Source: a virus. From it: a stretch of DNA of 64,000 nucleotides. The notes beneath the pieces were generated by a model. The model worked only from the letters and a program-made list of their open reading frames with translations. It was not told the DNA's origin and did no database searches. A program made the position numbers and the translations under genes. Location of the stretch: positions 126,001 to 190,000 of the IMG/VR virus record IMGVR_UViG_3300034104_004584; one strand, 5' to 3'. Shown here piece by piece: positions 51,722 through 60,313 of the stretch; positions within the stretch are counted from its first letter, which is position 1, and each line of letters opens with the position of its first letter.

Positions 51722-51985
51722 TTAATCCTCCACAAGTTTAGTGTATACTTCACCGTTTTCTTTTATTTTTGTATCTTCATATGGTGCTGCAATACGACGA
51801 TAAAGTTCTAGTTTTGCGCACTCTAAAGCTCCAATAACTTCATTGATAGTAGAGTAAGACTTACCCTTTTTGTCAATAAAATGATTAATAAGAGTAGAGA
51901 TATAATAGTTTAACTCGCCGGCATTGACTATAGCTTCAGGGCTAAGCAATATCTCGGGACGGAGTTCAGGTTTAATGTAGGGCAT
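51722..51985 (-). CDS. DUF6899-like protein
   Basis: 87 aa. MPYIKPELRPEI, GELNYYISTLINHFI, YSTINEVIGALECAKLELYR, APYEDTKIKENGEVY: a pattern I associate with the phage family DUF6899. Role unknown. Confidence 0.65.
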   Translation of the reverse strand: MPYIKPELRPEILLSPEAIVNAGELNYYISTLINHFIDKKGKSYSTINEVIGALECAKLELYRRIAAPYEDTKIKENGEVYTKLVED

Positions 51986-51986
51986 T

Positions 51987-52289
51987 TTAATCTTTCCAGT
52001 TTGAAATTATTTCATCAAAGTTTTCAATAAACTCTTCTTCATCTTCTTCAGTAAAAATCTGGTCCCAACATTGTGGATGAGTTCCAGATATCATTGATTC
52101 TCTAGTTGCAGAGTCAAGATGTGGAAATACATTTTGAATATAATTGTGATTTACTTTCCAGCTATTGTATTGAGACTGAGTCATCATAAAAGTAATGCTG
52201 TCGCCACAATAAATGCAAGTGTTTGTATACGCATAATCAGCTAAAGTAGAATCACCTGATACTCTAATAATAGTGGGAGGGTTATTCAT
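51987..52289 (-). CDS. Hypothetical protein with Cys pair
   Basis: 100 aa. One C-x2-C pair (TCIYCGDS) near aa 25 plus a His/Cys in GTHPQCWDQ, possibly a zinc site. Acidic end. Confidence 0.5.
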   Translation of the reverse strand: MNNPPTIIRVSGDSTLADYAYTNTCIYCGDSITFMMTQSQYNSWKVNHNYIQNVFPHLDSATRESMISGTHPQCWDQIFTEEDEEEFIENFDEIISNWKD

Positions 52290-52455
52290 GGTCTTCCTTT
52301 TGATCTGAGTAATACCAATTGTTTGTAGAAGAATAAATAAATTTAGAGGCTACATAAAAAATTAATATAGCAAATATTGCAACAAACGTAGATTGAGTAA
52401 GAGCTATGTAAAGTAGATGAAGATATGAGAATAATATTTTAATAATATCTATCAT
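52282..52455 (-). CDS. Small membrane protein
   Basis: 57 aa from ATG 52455, directly after tRNA-Met; a longer frame would run into the tRNA. One hydrophobic segment (TFVAIFAILIFYVASKFIY). Confidence 0.5.
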   Translation of the reverse strand: MIDIIKILFSYLHLLYIALTQSTFVAIFAILIFYVASKFIYSSTNNWYYSDQKEDHE

Positions 52456-52457
52456 AG

Positions 52458-52531
52458 TGGGCCCTCTGGGACTTGAACCCAGGACCAACGGATTATGAGT
52501 CCGGCGCTCTAACCAACTGAGCTAAGGGCCC
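52458..52531 (-). tRNA. tRNA-Met/Ile2 (CAT)
   Basis: 74 nt, acceptor GGGCCCT/AGGGCCC, anticodon loop CTCATAA. CAT could be elongator Met or lysidine-modified Ile; this cannot be told from the gene alone. Confidence 0.9.
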
Positions 52532-52677
52532 GAAGAACTGTTGTGATTACTTGTGTCTGGGTTCAAGTAAATTGGTATACTCACTTTGTGGACGGCTAGT
52601 CGTAAACGAATAGTTACCCGTAACAAAGGGGACAGTTAACTCCCAAAATTTAAGTGATTGCACATCACTACATGACA

Positions 52678-52821
52678 TTAATCACTTGAGACTGGAACCA
52701 TTAAACTAAAAGTAGAAAAAGATATTTTATAGTTATTGATATATTTTTCTGTTGTTTTTTGTTCTTCCAATTCCCGATCTAATTGATCGAGATCATGTTG
52801 TTCAATTGAACCTGAGCACAT
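52678..52821 (-). CDS. Hypothetical small protein
   Basis: 47 aa; start shares a base with the stop of the gene before it (TAATG). DQLDRELEEQKTTEKYI helical segment; its CGG (next base G, 52776-52774) is read in frame. The 146 bases between it and tRNA-Met hold short hairpins and a GTTACCCGTAAC palindrome. Confidence 0.5.
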   Translation of the reverse strand: MCSGSIEQHDLDQLDRELEEQKTTEKYINNYKISFSTFSLMVPVSSD

Positions 52822-53039
52822 TATAGTTTTCCTTTTCCGGGAAGATATTCAGTAACATTTAATGAAGTGAACATAACAGTTGGTTGATCATACTTGTCGT
52901 ACTGAGCGCCAATGTCTAGTAGTTCAAGCAATTCATCTTTTAATAATTTGGTAGCGAGCTTATCATCCTGGAATTCTCCAGGAATAGAAGCTTCGATTTC
53001 AACAATAAGTTTAACTTGCATGTTAGGCTTCGCCTCCAC
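52821..53039 (-). CDS. Hypothetical small protein
   Basis: 72 aa, beta strand KVQLKLIVEIEASIPG-like start followed by a helix. No family recognised; part of a compact run of small genes. Confidence 0.5.
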   Translation of the reverse strand: MEAKPNMQVKLIVEIEASIPGEFQDDKLATKLLKDELLELLDIGAQYDKYDQPTVMFTSLNVTEYLPGKGKL

Positions 53040-53301
53040 GTTTTTTGTATTGAGTAAGTGCTTGTTCTAAAGTAGAACAGTAGTCACCATGTTCTGCAGC
53101 AAATCCTTCAGGACGAGCAATAATATCCCACACTACGTATGGGTGAAGCTCGCCTTCTTTGTGGCAGATGGAAACCCAGACTGCATAGGAATCATCTGGT
53201 ATACGTTCAGCTTTTTTGGTAGAAGCAATAACCATACGGTTAGTAGTTCCAACAATGTCACCAATACGAAGTTCATTAAGTAGGTTTAATTCATTGGTCA
53301 T
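53023..53301 (-). CDS. Hypothetical small protein
   Basis: 92 aa with a beta-rich middle (GDIVGTTNRMVIASTKKAER, YAVWVSICH). No family recognised. Confidence 0.5.
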   Translation of the reverse strand: MTNELNLLNELRIGDIVGTTNRMVIASTKKAERIPDDSYAVWVSICHKEGELHPYVVWDIIARPEGFAAEHGDYCSTLEQALTQYKKRGGEA

Positions 53302-53419
53302 AGATTTTTCTTTCTTGATGAACTCTACAAAAGAGACTAAAAGAAATAGCCCTACGTAAACATTGAGTTTTTTTAGATGTTAAAGCAGAACATTTTCTTG
53401 GATTTATTTTTAATGTCAT
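53291..53419 (-). CDS. Small zinc-binding protein
   Basis: 42 aa from ATG 53419, next to tRNA-Lys; a longer frame would overlap the tRNA. KCSALTSKKTQCLRRAISFS...CRVHQ is the C-x-A-x-T-x-K...C...C-x-x-H pattern of small zinc proteins seen in phages and viruses. Confidence 0.6.
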   Translation of the reverse strand: MTLKINPRKCSALTSKKTQCLRRAISFSLFCRVHQERKIYDQ

Positions 53420-53421
53420 AG

Positions 53422-53494
53422 TACGCCCTCCGGGGCTCGAACCCGGGACACATGGATTAAAAGTCCACTGCTCTACCAACTGAGCTAAAGGCGC
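53422..53494 (-). tRNA. tRNA-Lys (TTT)
   Basis: 73 nt, acceptor GCGCCTT/AGGGCGT (with G.U and U.G pairs), anticodon loop CTTTTAA, T arm CCGGG-TTCGAGC-CCCGG. Reads AAA/AAG. Confidence 0.93.
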
Positions 53495-53508
53495 TTGTTG
53501 GTATTAAT

Positions 53509-53592
53509 TTACAGGTACTTATCTTTTATAAAATAAAGAGAATAAGAAATAATGAATACTAAAGAAAAAGTAATTAGTGCATTAATAAACAT
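53509..53592 (-). CDS. Very small membrane peptide
   Basis: 27 aa, one hydrophobic helix (LITFSLVFIISYSLYFI) then DKYL. First of three consecutive tiny membrane peptides. Confidence 0.4.
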   Translation of the reverse strand: MFINALITFSLVFIISYSLYFIKDKYL

Positions 53593-53593
53593 G

Positions 53594-53665
53594 TTAATCC
53601 ATAATTTTTTCAAGAATCCAGATAACAGCAACGATAATAGTTAAGGTTACTACTACTTCAATCAT
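53594..53665 (-). CDS. Very small membrane peptide
   Basis: 23 aa, hydrophobic (EVVVTLTIIVAVIWIL). Linked to the upstream gene by an ATGA overlap. Confidence 0.45.
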   Translation of the reverse strand: MIEVVVTLTIIVAVIWILEKIMD

Positions 53666-53802
53666 TTAAGTCCTCGACGTTCTTGATTTGCTTTGCGAGC
53701 AGAATCAATTAGTTCTTTAATTTCTTTTTCTTCTTCACGAAGTGAAGCAAAAGTTAAGATACCCCATAGGGAACCAATTGCAATGATAACATAAAGTAGC
53801 AT
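53662..53802 (-). CDS. Small membrane-anchored protein
   Basis: 46 aa: N-terminal membrane helix (LLYVIIAIGSLWGILTF), then a charged helix (REEEKEIKELIDSARKANQE). Its start shares bases with the stop of the gene before it, and its stop overlaps the next start. Confidence 0.5.
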   Translation of the reverse strand: MLLYVIIAIGSLWGILTFASLREEEKEIKELIDSARKANQERRGLK

Positions 53803-54041
53803 TATAGATAAATCTCATCGTCTTTTTCATGCTGAGCTTTAAGCTTTGCAGCAGGGATAATTCGAGATTCTAATTGCTTTGAAGTTCTTTTAAAAGACTT
53901 ACGCTTTTTAATTTTATAACCAGCATCATGAAGGTCTGTTACAATTTGTTCAGGAATACCATGCCAAATTGTAACACCACATCGAGTCAATGAGTGAGCA
54001 ATGATATCAAGTTTATGCTTGGTGTGTAGTTTTAAATACAT
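53802..54041 (-). CDS. Hypothetical small basic protein
   Basis: 79 aa, Lys/Arg-rich middle (KKRKSFKRTSKQ). Possibly nucleic-acid binding; no family recognised. Confidence 0.5.
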   Translation of the reverse strand: MYLKLHTKHKLDIIAHSLTRCGVTIWHGIPEQIVTDLHDAGYKIKKRKSFKRTSKQLESRIIPAAKLKAQHEKDDEIYL

Positions 54042-54160
54042 TAGAAGTAATGCTCATTTCTATGTAGAGAATCGTAAACATTTTTATAAGATTTACGACG
54101 CTGCTTAGCAGCTTTTCTAAAACGATAACGAATAATTAAGTCTTGAATAAAATTTATCAT
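54041..54160 (-). CDS. Hypothetical small basic protein
   Basis: 39 aa from ATG 54160; longer starts would overlap the neighbour. YRFRKAAKQRRKSYK is strongly basic. Confidence 0.45.
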   Translation of the reverse strand: MINFIQDLIIRYRFRKAAKQRRKSYKNVYDSLHRNEHYF

Positions 54161-54161
54161 T

Positions 54162-54473
54162 TTAAATAATCCAAGTGTTTGGATCTGATTTTGGATTGTG
54201 AATATAAAGAATATCGCAATCAATACTATAAGCATCAAACAACTTATTAGTCCAGTCGTTAGCTGATTCAATCGTGTGGAATGGACCCCAAGAAGTAGTG
54301 GTGTCTATACCACGGTATGTAACAATATAGGAAATAGTGTTATCATAACGCTTAGGAAACATTTCTTCATAGTATTGAATACTATTCATACCATAGTACC
54401 TAGAAGGTACATCTTCACGTATCATTTGCATGATTTGTTTTGGTATTTGTGCGGTTTTTTGTATGAGATTCAT
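54162..54473 (-). CDS. Hypothetical protein
   Basis: 103 aa from ATG 54473. SYIVTYRGIDTTTSWGPFHT and DWTNKLFDAY segments; no family recognised. Confidence 0.5.
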   Translation of the reverse strand: MNLIQKTAQIPKQIMQMIREDVPSRYYGMNSIQYYEEMFPKRYDNTISYIVTYRGIDTTTSWGPFHTIESANDWTNKLFDAYSIDCDILYIHNPKSDPNTWII

Positions 54474-54474
54474 A

Positions 54475-54768
54475 TTAAAAATTAACCTTAATAACATTGT
54501 CAGGAATATCCTGAGATTTTGGATTGTATAACATAATTTTAGCTTTGGCTAAAGAATAGTTACTTTCGGAAAAAGTTTTAATGTCCTTTGTTGAAACATC
54601 TTCCCAGTAGTCGGATCTGTAAATAAAAAGAACACGACCATCAGGAAAGATAAAATCAAGACGATAGCCTGTATCAGAAGTAAAATATTCTAGTGCAGAA
54701 GAAATATTTTCAAAGTGATCATGAATTTGGCCATCATTAGACCGAGTGTAATAGGTAATATTAGTCAT
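54475..54768 (-). CDS. Hypothetical protein
   Basis: 97 aa; a CGG (54744-54742) followed by TCT is read in frame. Beta-rich; starts in a TAATG overlap with the DUF4314-like gene. No family recognised. Confidence 0.55.
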   Translation of the reverse strand: MTNITYYTRSNDGQIHDHFENISSALEYFTSDTGYRLDFIFPDGRVLFIYRSDYWEDVSTKDIKTFSESNYSLAKAKIMLYNPKSQDIPDNVIKVNF

Positions 54769-54971
54769 TAGATATACTTCCATTGATCAATGCCTGGGAT
54801 AAGGCCTAAAGTAGAGCCATCATCCCAATCTGCAAATACAGTTCCATTGGAATCAATAGCTGTTACTTTTCCTTGAGAACCAGGAACAAGGTTAGTGTAC
54901 TTGTCATTGCAAGATACAATTTCAATTCGTCTACCTAATAGGTGAGACATGTCATATTTAGGTTTTTTCAT
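54768..54971 (-). CDS. DUF4314-like protein
   Basis: 67 aa. GRRIEIVSCNDKYTNLVPGS, then GTVFADWDDGSTLGLIPG, which is the full DUF4314 pattern. A small beta-barrel protein common in phages and actinobacteria; exact role unknown. Confidence 0.8.
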   Translation of the reverse strand: MKKPKYDMSHLLGRRIEIVSCNDKYTNLVPGSQGKVTAIDSNGTVFADWDDGSTLGLIPGIDQWKYI

Positions 54972-55150
54972 AGCTTAAAAAATATATATTGATTAGGAGT
55001 AAGAAGATTAAAATGATTACACATAGGTTCAATTAATTGACAAACGTAATCAACTAAAGGAGAATCGGTTGAAGATTCAAGAAGTTTATATAATTGTTTA
55101 TATAATAATTTAAATTCTTCTTCTGATATTTGATATTTAGGTTTTGTCAT
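54968..55150 (-). CDS. Hypothetical small protein
   Basis: 60 aa from ATG 55150, next to tRNA-Asn; longer frames run into the tRNA. Helical (SEEEFKLLYKQLYKLLES). Confidence 0.5.
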   Translation of the reverse strand: MTKPKYQISEEEFKLLYKQLYKLLESSTDSPLVDYVCQLIEPMCNHFNLLTPNQYIFFKL

Positions 55151-55152
55151 AG

Positions 55153-55225
55153 CTCCCAGAGTAGGGCTCGAACCTACGACCAACGGATTAACAGTCCGTA
55201 GCTCTGCCAACTGAGCTATCTGGGA
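55153..55225 (-). tRNA. tRNA-Asn (GTT)
   Basis: 73 nt, acceptor TCCCAGA/TCTGGGA, anticodon loop CTGTTAA, T arm GTAGG-TTCGAGC-CCTAC. Reads AAC/AAU. Confidence 0.95.
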
Positions 55226-55232
55226 ATAATAT

Positions 55233-55469
55233 TTACCAAGTAACGGCAAATATAAACATAGTTGTAAGGACTAAAAATAAAACAAGAGTTTCATATCGGT
55301 ATTGAACATACTTACGTCCAAGCTTAATACCTTTTCTATAGATATTATTAGTGTACTTATCGTGCCAATCAGCACCTGAGTAAGTGTGCCAATGATGATC
55401 TTCTATTTTATCAAAGTTCTTAACAGCGTAATCGAATCCAAATAAAAAAGATTTAATTTTAAGCTTCAT
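55233..55469 (-). CDS. Small membrane protein
   Basis: 78 aa, basic start, one C-terminal hydrophobic helix (LVLFLVLTTMFIFAV). No family recognised. Confidence 0.55.
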   Translation of the reverse strand: MKLKIKSFLFGFDYAVKNFDKIEDHHWHTYSGADWHDKYTNNIYRKGIKLGRKYVQYRYETLVLFLVLTTMFIFAVTW

Positions 55470-55471
55470 AA

Positions 55472-55945
55472 TTAGCTAGCAAGATAGGCATTAAGATCTG
55501 GTTTATATTCATCACAGATGTATGTGATAGCGCCATAAATAATGGATGCAAACAAAGCATTGTCAGAGTAACCAGTTGAGTTATCAGAAAGATAACTTAC
55601 AATCCAAGGGATTGTTCTTCCTTGATTAAGAGCGTTACAAATGGTATCGCCATATTCAATAAGAGTGCCCTTGCTAATGGTGTTAGCTTGTCCAGAGTTA
55701 TTGTATACGTGATCAAGGTATGCATCATACTTGTTAACTGAAGGAACAGGAGTAGGAGCAAAGGTTTGTGCTGGAACATCATTGTTCACAGAAGTTGATT
55801 GCTTGTCTCCAGGAGCAAGAATAACTGCAATCAATAATACAAATGCTGCAACAGCAAAAGCAATTGCATACTTTGGATTAATCGTGATGTTCTTCTTAGG
55901 TTCCTGTACAGGAGGTTGTGGTGGATTAAAGTTTTCGTCAGTCAT
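55472..55945 (-). CDS. DUF732-like exported protein
   Basis: 157 aa. Short cytoplasmic N-terminus, a membrane anchor (YAIAFAVAAFVLLIAVIL), a Pro/Thr linker and an external domain with IEYGDTICNALNQGRTI and a second Cys in YICDEYKP, as in DUF732 proteins typical of actinobacteria. Supports an actinobacterial host. May alter the infected cell envelope. Confidence 0.7.
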   Translation of the reverse strand: MTDENFNPPQPPVQEPKKNITINPKYAIAFAVAAFVLLIAVILAPGDKQSTSVNNDVPAQTFAPTPVPSVNKYDAYLDHVYNNSGQANTISKGTLIEYGDTICNALNQGRTIPWIVSYLSDNSTGYSDNALFASIIYGAITYICDEYKPDLNAYLAS

Positions 55946-55996
55946 ATAATTTCTTTCTAGTTAAAGTAATGTTGAATTGTATTATACCATAAAAAT

Positions 55997-56082
55997 TGGT
56001 ACCCGAGACCGGACTTGAACCGGTAAGAGGTTGCCCTCCGGGGGGTTTAAGCCCCCTGCGTCTGCCATTCCGCCACTCGGGC
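55997..56082 (-). tRNA. tRNA-Leu (TAA)
   Basis: 86 nt class II tRNA with encoded CCA. Acceptor GCCCGAG/CTCGGGT, anticodon arm GGGGG-CTTAAAC-CCCCC, long variable arm, T loop TTCAAGT. Reads UUA/UUG. Confidence 0.95.
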
Positions 56083-56087
56083 TAGAA

Positions 56088-56249
56088 TTATAATCGTCCT
56101 AAGATTTTATCTTTAAGACAATCTAAGCATAGCAGTTGATTAAGAATAACAGACATATTAACATCTTTAGAAACAACTCCACAATGAGAACATTTCTTAG
56201 AGTTGTTGTAAGTGTGAGATGGATTAATATTAGTTTGTTTCTTTTTCAT
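56088..56249 (-). CDS. Small zin-ribbon protein
   Basis: 53 aa. KKCSHCGVVSK and LLCLDCLKDK give two C-x2-C pairs, a zinc ribbon. Next to tRNA-Leu. Confidence 0.55.
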   Translation of the reverse strand: MKKKQTNINPSHTYNNSKKCSHCGVVSKDVNMSVILNQLLCLDCLKDKILGRL

Positions 56250-56481
56250 AATTTAAAAATTGCTCTTCATTCATACCAGGGTTTATAAGAAACCTATGCA
56301 TTAAAGCATAGTACTCGTCGACATGTTCAATGTCTTCCTTGGTGATGCGAGATCCATTATAGTCAACATATGTGAGATTGCTCTCATCAAATACTGTGCC
56401 GATAAATGAAATAATTTCTCTAGTAATCTTTAAATTATTAAGGTCCTCAGGAGAGGATGTAATCATCATTGCTGTAGTCAT
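56230..56481 (-). CDS. Hypothetical small protein
   Basis: 83 aa, overlapping the zinc-ribbon gene by 20 bases. FIGTVFDESNLTYVDYNGSR; no family recognised. Confidence 0.5.
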   Translation of the reverse strand: MTTAMMITSSPEDLNNLKITREIISFIGTVFDESNLTYVDYNGSRITKEDIEHVDEYYALMHRFLINPGMNEEQFLNYEKETN

Positions 56482-56509
56482 CGCAATCCTTTCTAATTGT
56501 AGGGGATGA

Positions 56510-56833
56510 TTAAATATTATTATATATTGTAAAAATAGTGCGCATTAATTCTGGGGAAATGTTATTGTTTTGAGAATCAAAAATAAGACAATTTCCATAA
56601 AGAGTAGAATATTCGTAATCGTTAGAATAAGTTCTATATAAAAATGTAGCCGGTTTGTTAACCTTAGATTCAACAGAATAATCTAAATAAGATAAAACCA
56701 TATTAAAATTATTTAACTTTATAGTGTAAACATTAGTGGTTCCAAATGAATAGTTTAATAAACTGTCATAATTGTCAGTTATAATATTAGGATATTCATT
56801 GTGGTTATACGAAATGTATAAAGATTGAATCAT
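56510..56833 (-). CDS. Hypothetical protein
   Basis: 107 aa, Tyr/Asn-rich and beta-like. Its start overlaps the subtilase gene's stop by ATGA. No family recognised. Confidence 0.5.
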   Translation of the reverse strand: MIQSLYISYNHNEYPNIITDNYDSLLNYSFGTTNVYTIKLNNFNMVLSYLDYSVESKVNKPATFLYRTYSNDYEYSTLYGNCLIFDSQNNNISPELMRTIFTIYNNI

Positions 56834-58413
56834 TTAGATTTCTTTTTGTTGTTCTTCTTTGGTGTATTTTTGTTAGTAATTAATTTACTTTTAGTTGATG
56901 GACTATCAGTAAAATTATTAAAACTTAAAGACAAAGATCTATTTCTAGGAGATGTAAACATATTTCTAGTAGAAACTATAGATCCGTTGTGTCCGTGTGT
57001 ATTCATTCTGCAGTGAGAAATGAGAGAGGGAGAAACACGGATGTTATAGCTGTTCCATCCATAACGTGAAGTTTTAGGAACGGTATATGTGTACATTGAA
57101 GAATCATTGCACACAATAGTATAGTGTGATATGCTAGCATATCCCTTATGTGGATCTCTGTAATAAGCTTTAATAAAAGTTTTCCAAGATGCATCTAATT
57201 CATGAAGAATTGGAGCAAATACTTGACCATAAGATGGTGGAGTAGATGGAGAAGGAATAGTTGTTGTAGTAGATGTAGTAGATGTAGTTACTGGAATAGT
57301 TGTAGTTGTGGGAGGAATTACTGGTAAAGTAGGAATAGTTGTTGTGGTAGTTGATGGAATAGTTGTTGTTGTTGTTGTTGTTGTAATTGGTGTGGGATTG
57401 GACGATGAAAACAAATGTCCAAAATGTAAATAAGGAAGAGAAATTGATGTATAAGAATCAACAGCTCTTTTAGTAGTAGAAGTAAAGTCTGATACGACTT
57501 TATCTACAGATTGTTTTCCAAACTTAGATCTATATACAGCAAAAGCTCCAGTAACAAAAGGAGCAGCCATAGAAGTTCCAGAAGCTGTTGTGTACTTAGA
57601 TGAAGTTGTGGAAGAAAGAATGGAATGACCAGGAGCTGCAATTGTTGTGTGCTTGTTAATGTTGGAAAAATTAGTAATAGCAGTGCTGTTAGTATACATA
57701 GCAGCAACAGAAACAGCTGATGAGATGCATGCAGGAGCACTCATCCCATGGGCATAGCTATTACCCGAAGAGATGACTGTAGCAATTGAATTAGCCCTAA
57801 GGTCTTCAATTGCTTTTGTCATTGCAGGAATATAATCATCACATGTAGTTTTATATGGAGTAGATCCGCCGAGCGACATGTTAATAGAGGTGATATTATA
57901 TTGAGAAGAAATTGAGTTAACCCAATTTAAAGCTTTAATAATATCGCTGTCGTAAGCAGCACCAGTGGAATCAAAAACATTGATAGCAATAATTTTAGCT
58001 CCAGGTGCTACACCATTGTAAGATGAATTATATCCAGCTGCAATACCAGCAACATGAGTGCCATGCCAGTGAACAGGATTAGCAGCACCAGAACCAATTT
58101 GTTGATTTAAACCATTAGGACACTTTGGTGCGAAGCATGCTTCTAAAGCAACTCTTTGCTGAAAGAATGGATGATCTTTTTGAATACCAGTGTCAATAAT
58201 TACAACGTAAGTTCCATCTCCGATAAATTTATCTTGATGAGGAAGATTAGCTGCAATAAAAGGAATTGCGGTTGAAAGACTAAACGTAAATTTTACAGGA
58301 GCGTTAGCAGGAGCTACGTCATAAGTAAAGGTTTCTGCTTTAATAGGGGACGCAATAAAGGCAGTTGTTAATAAAGTAAAAAGTAAACTATACCGTTTAA
58401 ATTTGTATAACAT
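56830..58413 (-). CDS. Secreted subtilisin-like serine protease (S8)
   Basis: 527 aa. Signal peptide (LLFTLLTTAFIASPIKA), catalytic D in VVIIDTG, H in HGTHVAGIAAG and S in GTSMAAPFVTGA, then poly-Thr linkers and a beta-rich C-terminal domain with a basic tail. Codon 7 is CGG followed by TAT (58395-58393), which in frame leads correctly into the signal peptide and so is not shifted. A secreted protease is unusual for a phage; it may act on the host surface or on competing phages. Confidence 0.85.
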   Translation of the reverse strand: MLYKFKRYSLLFTLLTTAFIASPIKAETFTYDVAPANAPVKFTFSLSTAIPFIAANLPHQDKFIGDGTYVVIIDTGIQKDHPFFQQRVALEACFAPKCPNGLNQQIGSGAANPVHWHGTHVAGIAAGYNSSYNGVAPGAKIIAINVFDSTGAAYDSDIIKALNWVNSISSQYNITSINMSLGGSTPYKTTCDDYIPAMTKAIEDLRANSIATVISSGNSYAHGMSAPACISSAVSVAAMYTNSTAITNFSNINKHTTIAAPGHSILSSTTSSKYTTASGTSMAAPFVTGAFAVYRSKFGKQSVDKVVSDFTSTTKRAVDSYTSISLPYLHFGHLFSSSNPTPITTTTTTTTIPSTTTTTIPTLPVIPPTTTTIPVTTSTTSTTTTIPSPSTPPSYGQVFAPILHELDASWKTFIKAYYRDPHKGYASISHYTIVCNDSSMYTYTVPKTSRYGWNSYNIRVSPSLISHCRMNTHGHNGSIVSTRNMFTSPRNRSLSLSFNNFTDSPSTKSKLITNKNTPKKNNKKKSK

Positions 58414-58448
58414 TATTTCTCTATTCTATATATATCTATTTTTTGTAC

Positions 58449-60125
58449 TTAGTATCTTTTTTTAGAATAATCTATTTTATTTTGAAGCCATTTAGGCTTA
58501 GGGTTATTCTCGTAATGACGAGAAATGATTTGACTAGCCATACCCTTAGTCATGTCTGATGTAATGGGTACGCCAATTCTTTTAAGTATTTTCTTTTGAG
58601 GATCAGTCGGTCCATCGCTTCTCCATGCTGCAGAAGCATCGAGTAAAGCCATAGATGAAGCTCTATTGGATTGAACCCATTTGTCTGATCGTGCAAAAGC
58701 TTCTCTCATATCTGGAACAGTTCCTAAAAGACGAGTAGTTTTTTGAGGGTTATCATGAAGAGTAACATTCCATCTGCCGAGAGTATCGCATTTAATACGC
58801 ATAGATTCTGCGTTGTTTAAACCAAGATGATATTCATCTTCTGCAATTTCAGCCCAAACAAGTTTGGAATATTCTTGAACAATAGGGTTAGGTGGAGGAG
58901 GCATAAACAAGTTGATACGAGTATATGCTAGTTCGATATCTTCTGGATTAAGAACACGAACTGCTTCACCGGGAGCGTAAGCTTCAAGTTCTTCAAACTT
59001 TTCAGCAACGTCTGTTAGGCTTTGTCCTTGTAAATCGAATTCTGGTGGCAGACCCAAAAGAGTAGGAAGGCCAATAGGCTTCTTTCCCTTTGTGGTATCT
59101 GCAATGTCGATAATTATACAATGAGGCTTACCTTCGTATAGTCGAGTTCCTCGACCAACTATTTGAGTATAAAGCAGAGCACTACGTGTAGGCTTTGCAA
59201 GAATAATAGCTTCGATAGAAGGTTCGTCAAAGCCTTCAGTTAAAACGCCAACATTTACAATTACGGAAATCTTTCCCGTAGCAAAGTCCGCAAGTATTTG
59301 TTCTCGTTCTTCTCGTGGAGTTGTACCCACGATTACTGCTGTTTCTACCGACGATTGTCTAAAGGATAAGGCCAAGTTTTCGGCGTGTTTGACGCCGGAT
59401 GCGAATACAACGGCTTTCTTAGAGTCTGCCAGACTAAAATAGCTAGCGACGATATGAGCGTTACGCTCAGGATTGTCAATTTTGTTTTCCAATTGAGATT
59501 GGCTATAGTCGCCATTTTGAATCTCCACTTCCGATATATCTGTACTTGTTTTTACTCTATATCCAACAAGAGGACTTAACCATCCATCTTTAATAAGATC
59601 TTGTATAGTTTTATAATATACAATCTCCTGAAAGACATCGATTAATCTTGTTGAATCAGAACGTTGAGGGGTAGCTGTTACTCCAAGTATAAAAGAAGGA
59701 TTGAAATAATCAATAACTCTTCTGTACGATGGAGCAGCAGCATGATGAGCTTCGTCTATAACAATTGATTTAAAATAATCTTTAGGATATCCCTCTATAC
59801 GAGGTGTACCATTGCGACCTAATGTAGCAACAGATGCTACAACTACGTCAACGTGACCAGCTTTACGTTCAGCTTGTTCTATCTCTACAGTAAGATGTGG
59901 ATTAGATGCAAGAATTTTAGATCTTGCTTGTTCAAGCAGCTCTGCACGATGAGCTAATACTAGCATCGGCAGAGAGTCTGGTTTAATCTTAGGAAGATGG
60001 GAAAATATAACAGTTTTACCTGCTCCAGTTGGAAGAACAACAAGCTGCCTGTTGATTCCATTTTCTTGATTAACAAGAATAGAATCTAATGCCTCTTGTT
60101 GATATGGGCGCAAGGTAATAGTCAT
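58449..60125 (-). CDS. SF2 helicase (DEAH/UvsW-like)
   Basis: 558 aa. Q-like start LRPYQQEALDSI, Walker A PTGAGKTVIF, DEAH box VIDEAHHAAA, motif III GVTATPQRSD, and motif VI QIVGRGTRLYEGK. Likely remodels branched DNA during replication or recombination. The C-terminal 150 residues carry no recognised domain. Confidence 0.9.
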   Translation of the reverse strand: MTITLRPYQQEALDSILVNQENGINRQLVVLPTGAGKTVIFSHLPKIKPDSLPMLVLAHRAELLEQARSKILASNPHLTVEIEQAERKAGHVDVVVASVATLGRNGTPRIEGYPKDYFKSIVIDEAHHAAAPSYRRVIDYFNPSFILGVTATPQRSDSTRLIDVFQEIVYYKTIQDLIKDGWLSPLVGYRVKTSTDISEVEIQNGDYSQSQLENKIDNPERNAHIVASYFSLADSKKAVVFASGVKHAENLALSFRQSSVETAVIVGTTPREEREQILADFATGKISVIVNVGVLTEGFDEPSIEAIILAKPTRSALLYTQIVGRGTRLYEGKPHCIIIDIADTTKGKKPIGLPTLLGLPPEFDLQGQSLTDVAEKFEELEAYAPGEAVRVLNPEDIELAYTRINLFMPPPPNPIVQEYSKLVWAEIAEDEYHLGLNNAESMRIKCDTLGRWNVTLHDNPQKTTRLLGTVPDMREAFARSDKWVQSNRASSMALLDASAAWRSDGPTDPQKKILKRIGVPITSDMTKGMASQIISRHYENNPKPKWLQNKIDYSKKRY

Positions 60126-60130
60126 ATTAA

Positions 60131-60310
60131 TTAAAATCCAAAAAGATCAGTCTCTCCGAAGAAAGGTTCAATTGTAATATTGTTCTCTAGTTTTTCGTAA
60201 TCGAATTGCTCTATTTTACCACAAACAATTGTGTTTGACTCGTTAAAGCAAACTAATGGTTTATTATTTTCTTGAGAAGGTTTTTCTAGTATGGGTGTAA
60301 TAGTTTTCAT
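60131..60310 (-). CDS. Hypothetical small protein
   Basis: 59 aa, between the helicase and the next gene. Acidic; KTITPILEKPSQENNKPL start. No family recognised. Confidence 0.5.
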   Translation of the reverse strand: MKTITPILEKPSQENNKPLVCFNESNTIVCGKIEQFDYEKLENNITIEPFFGETDLFGF

Positions 60311-60313
60311 AAT

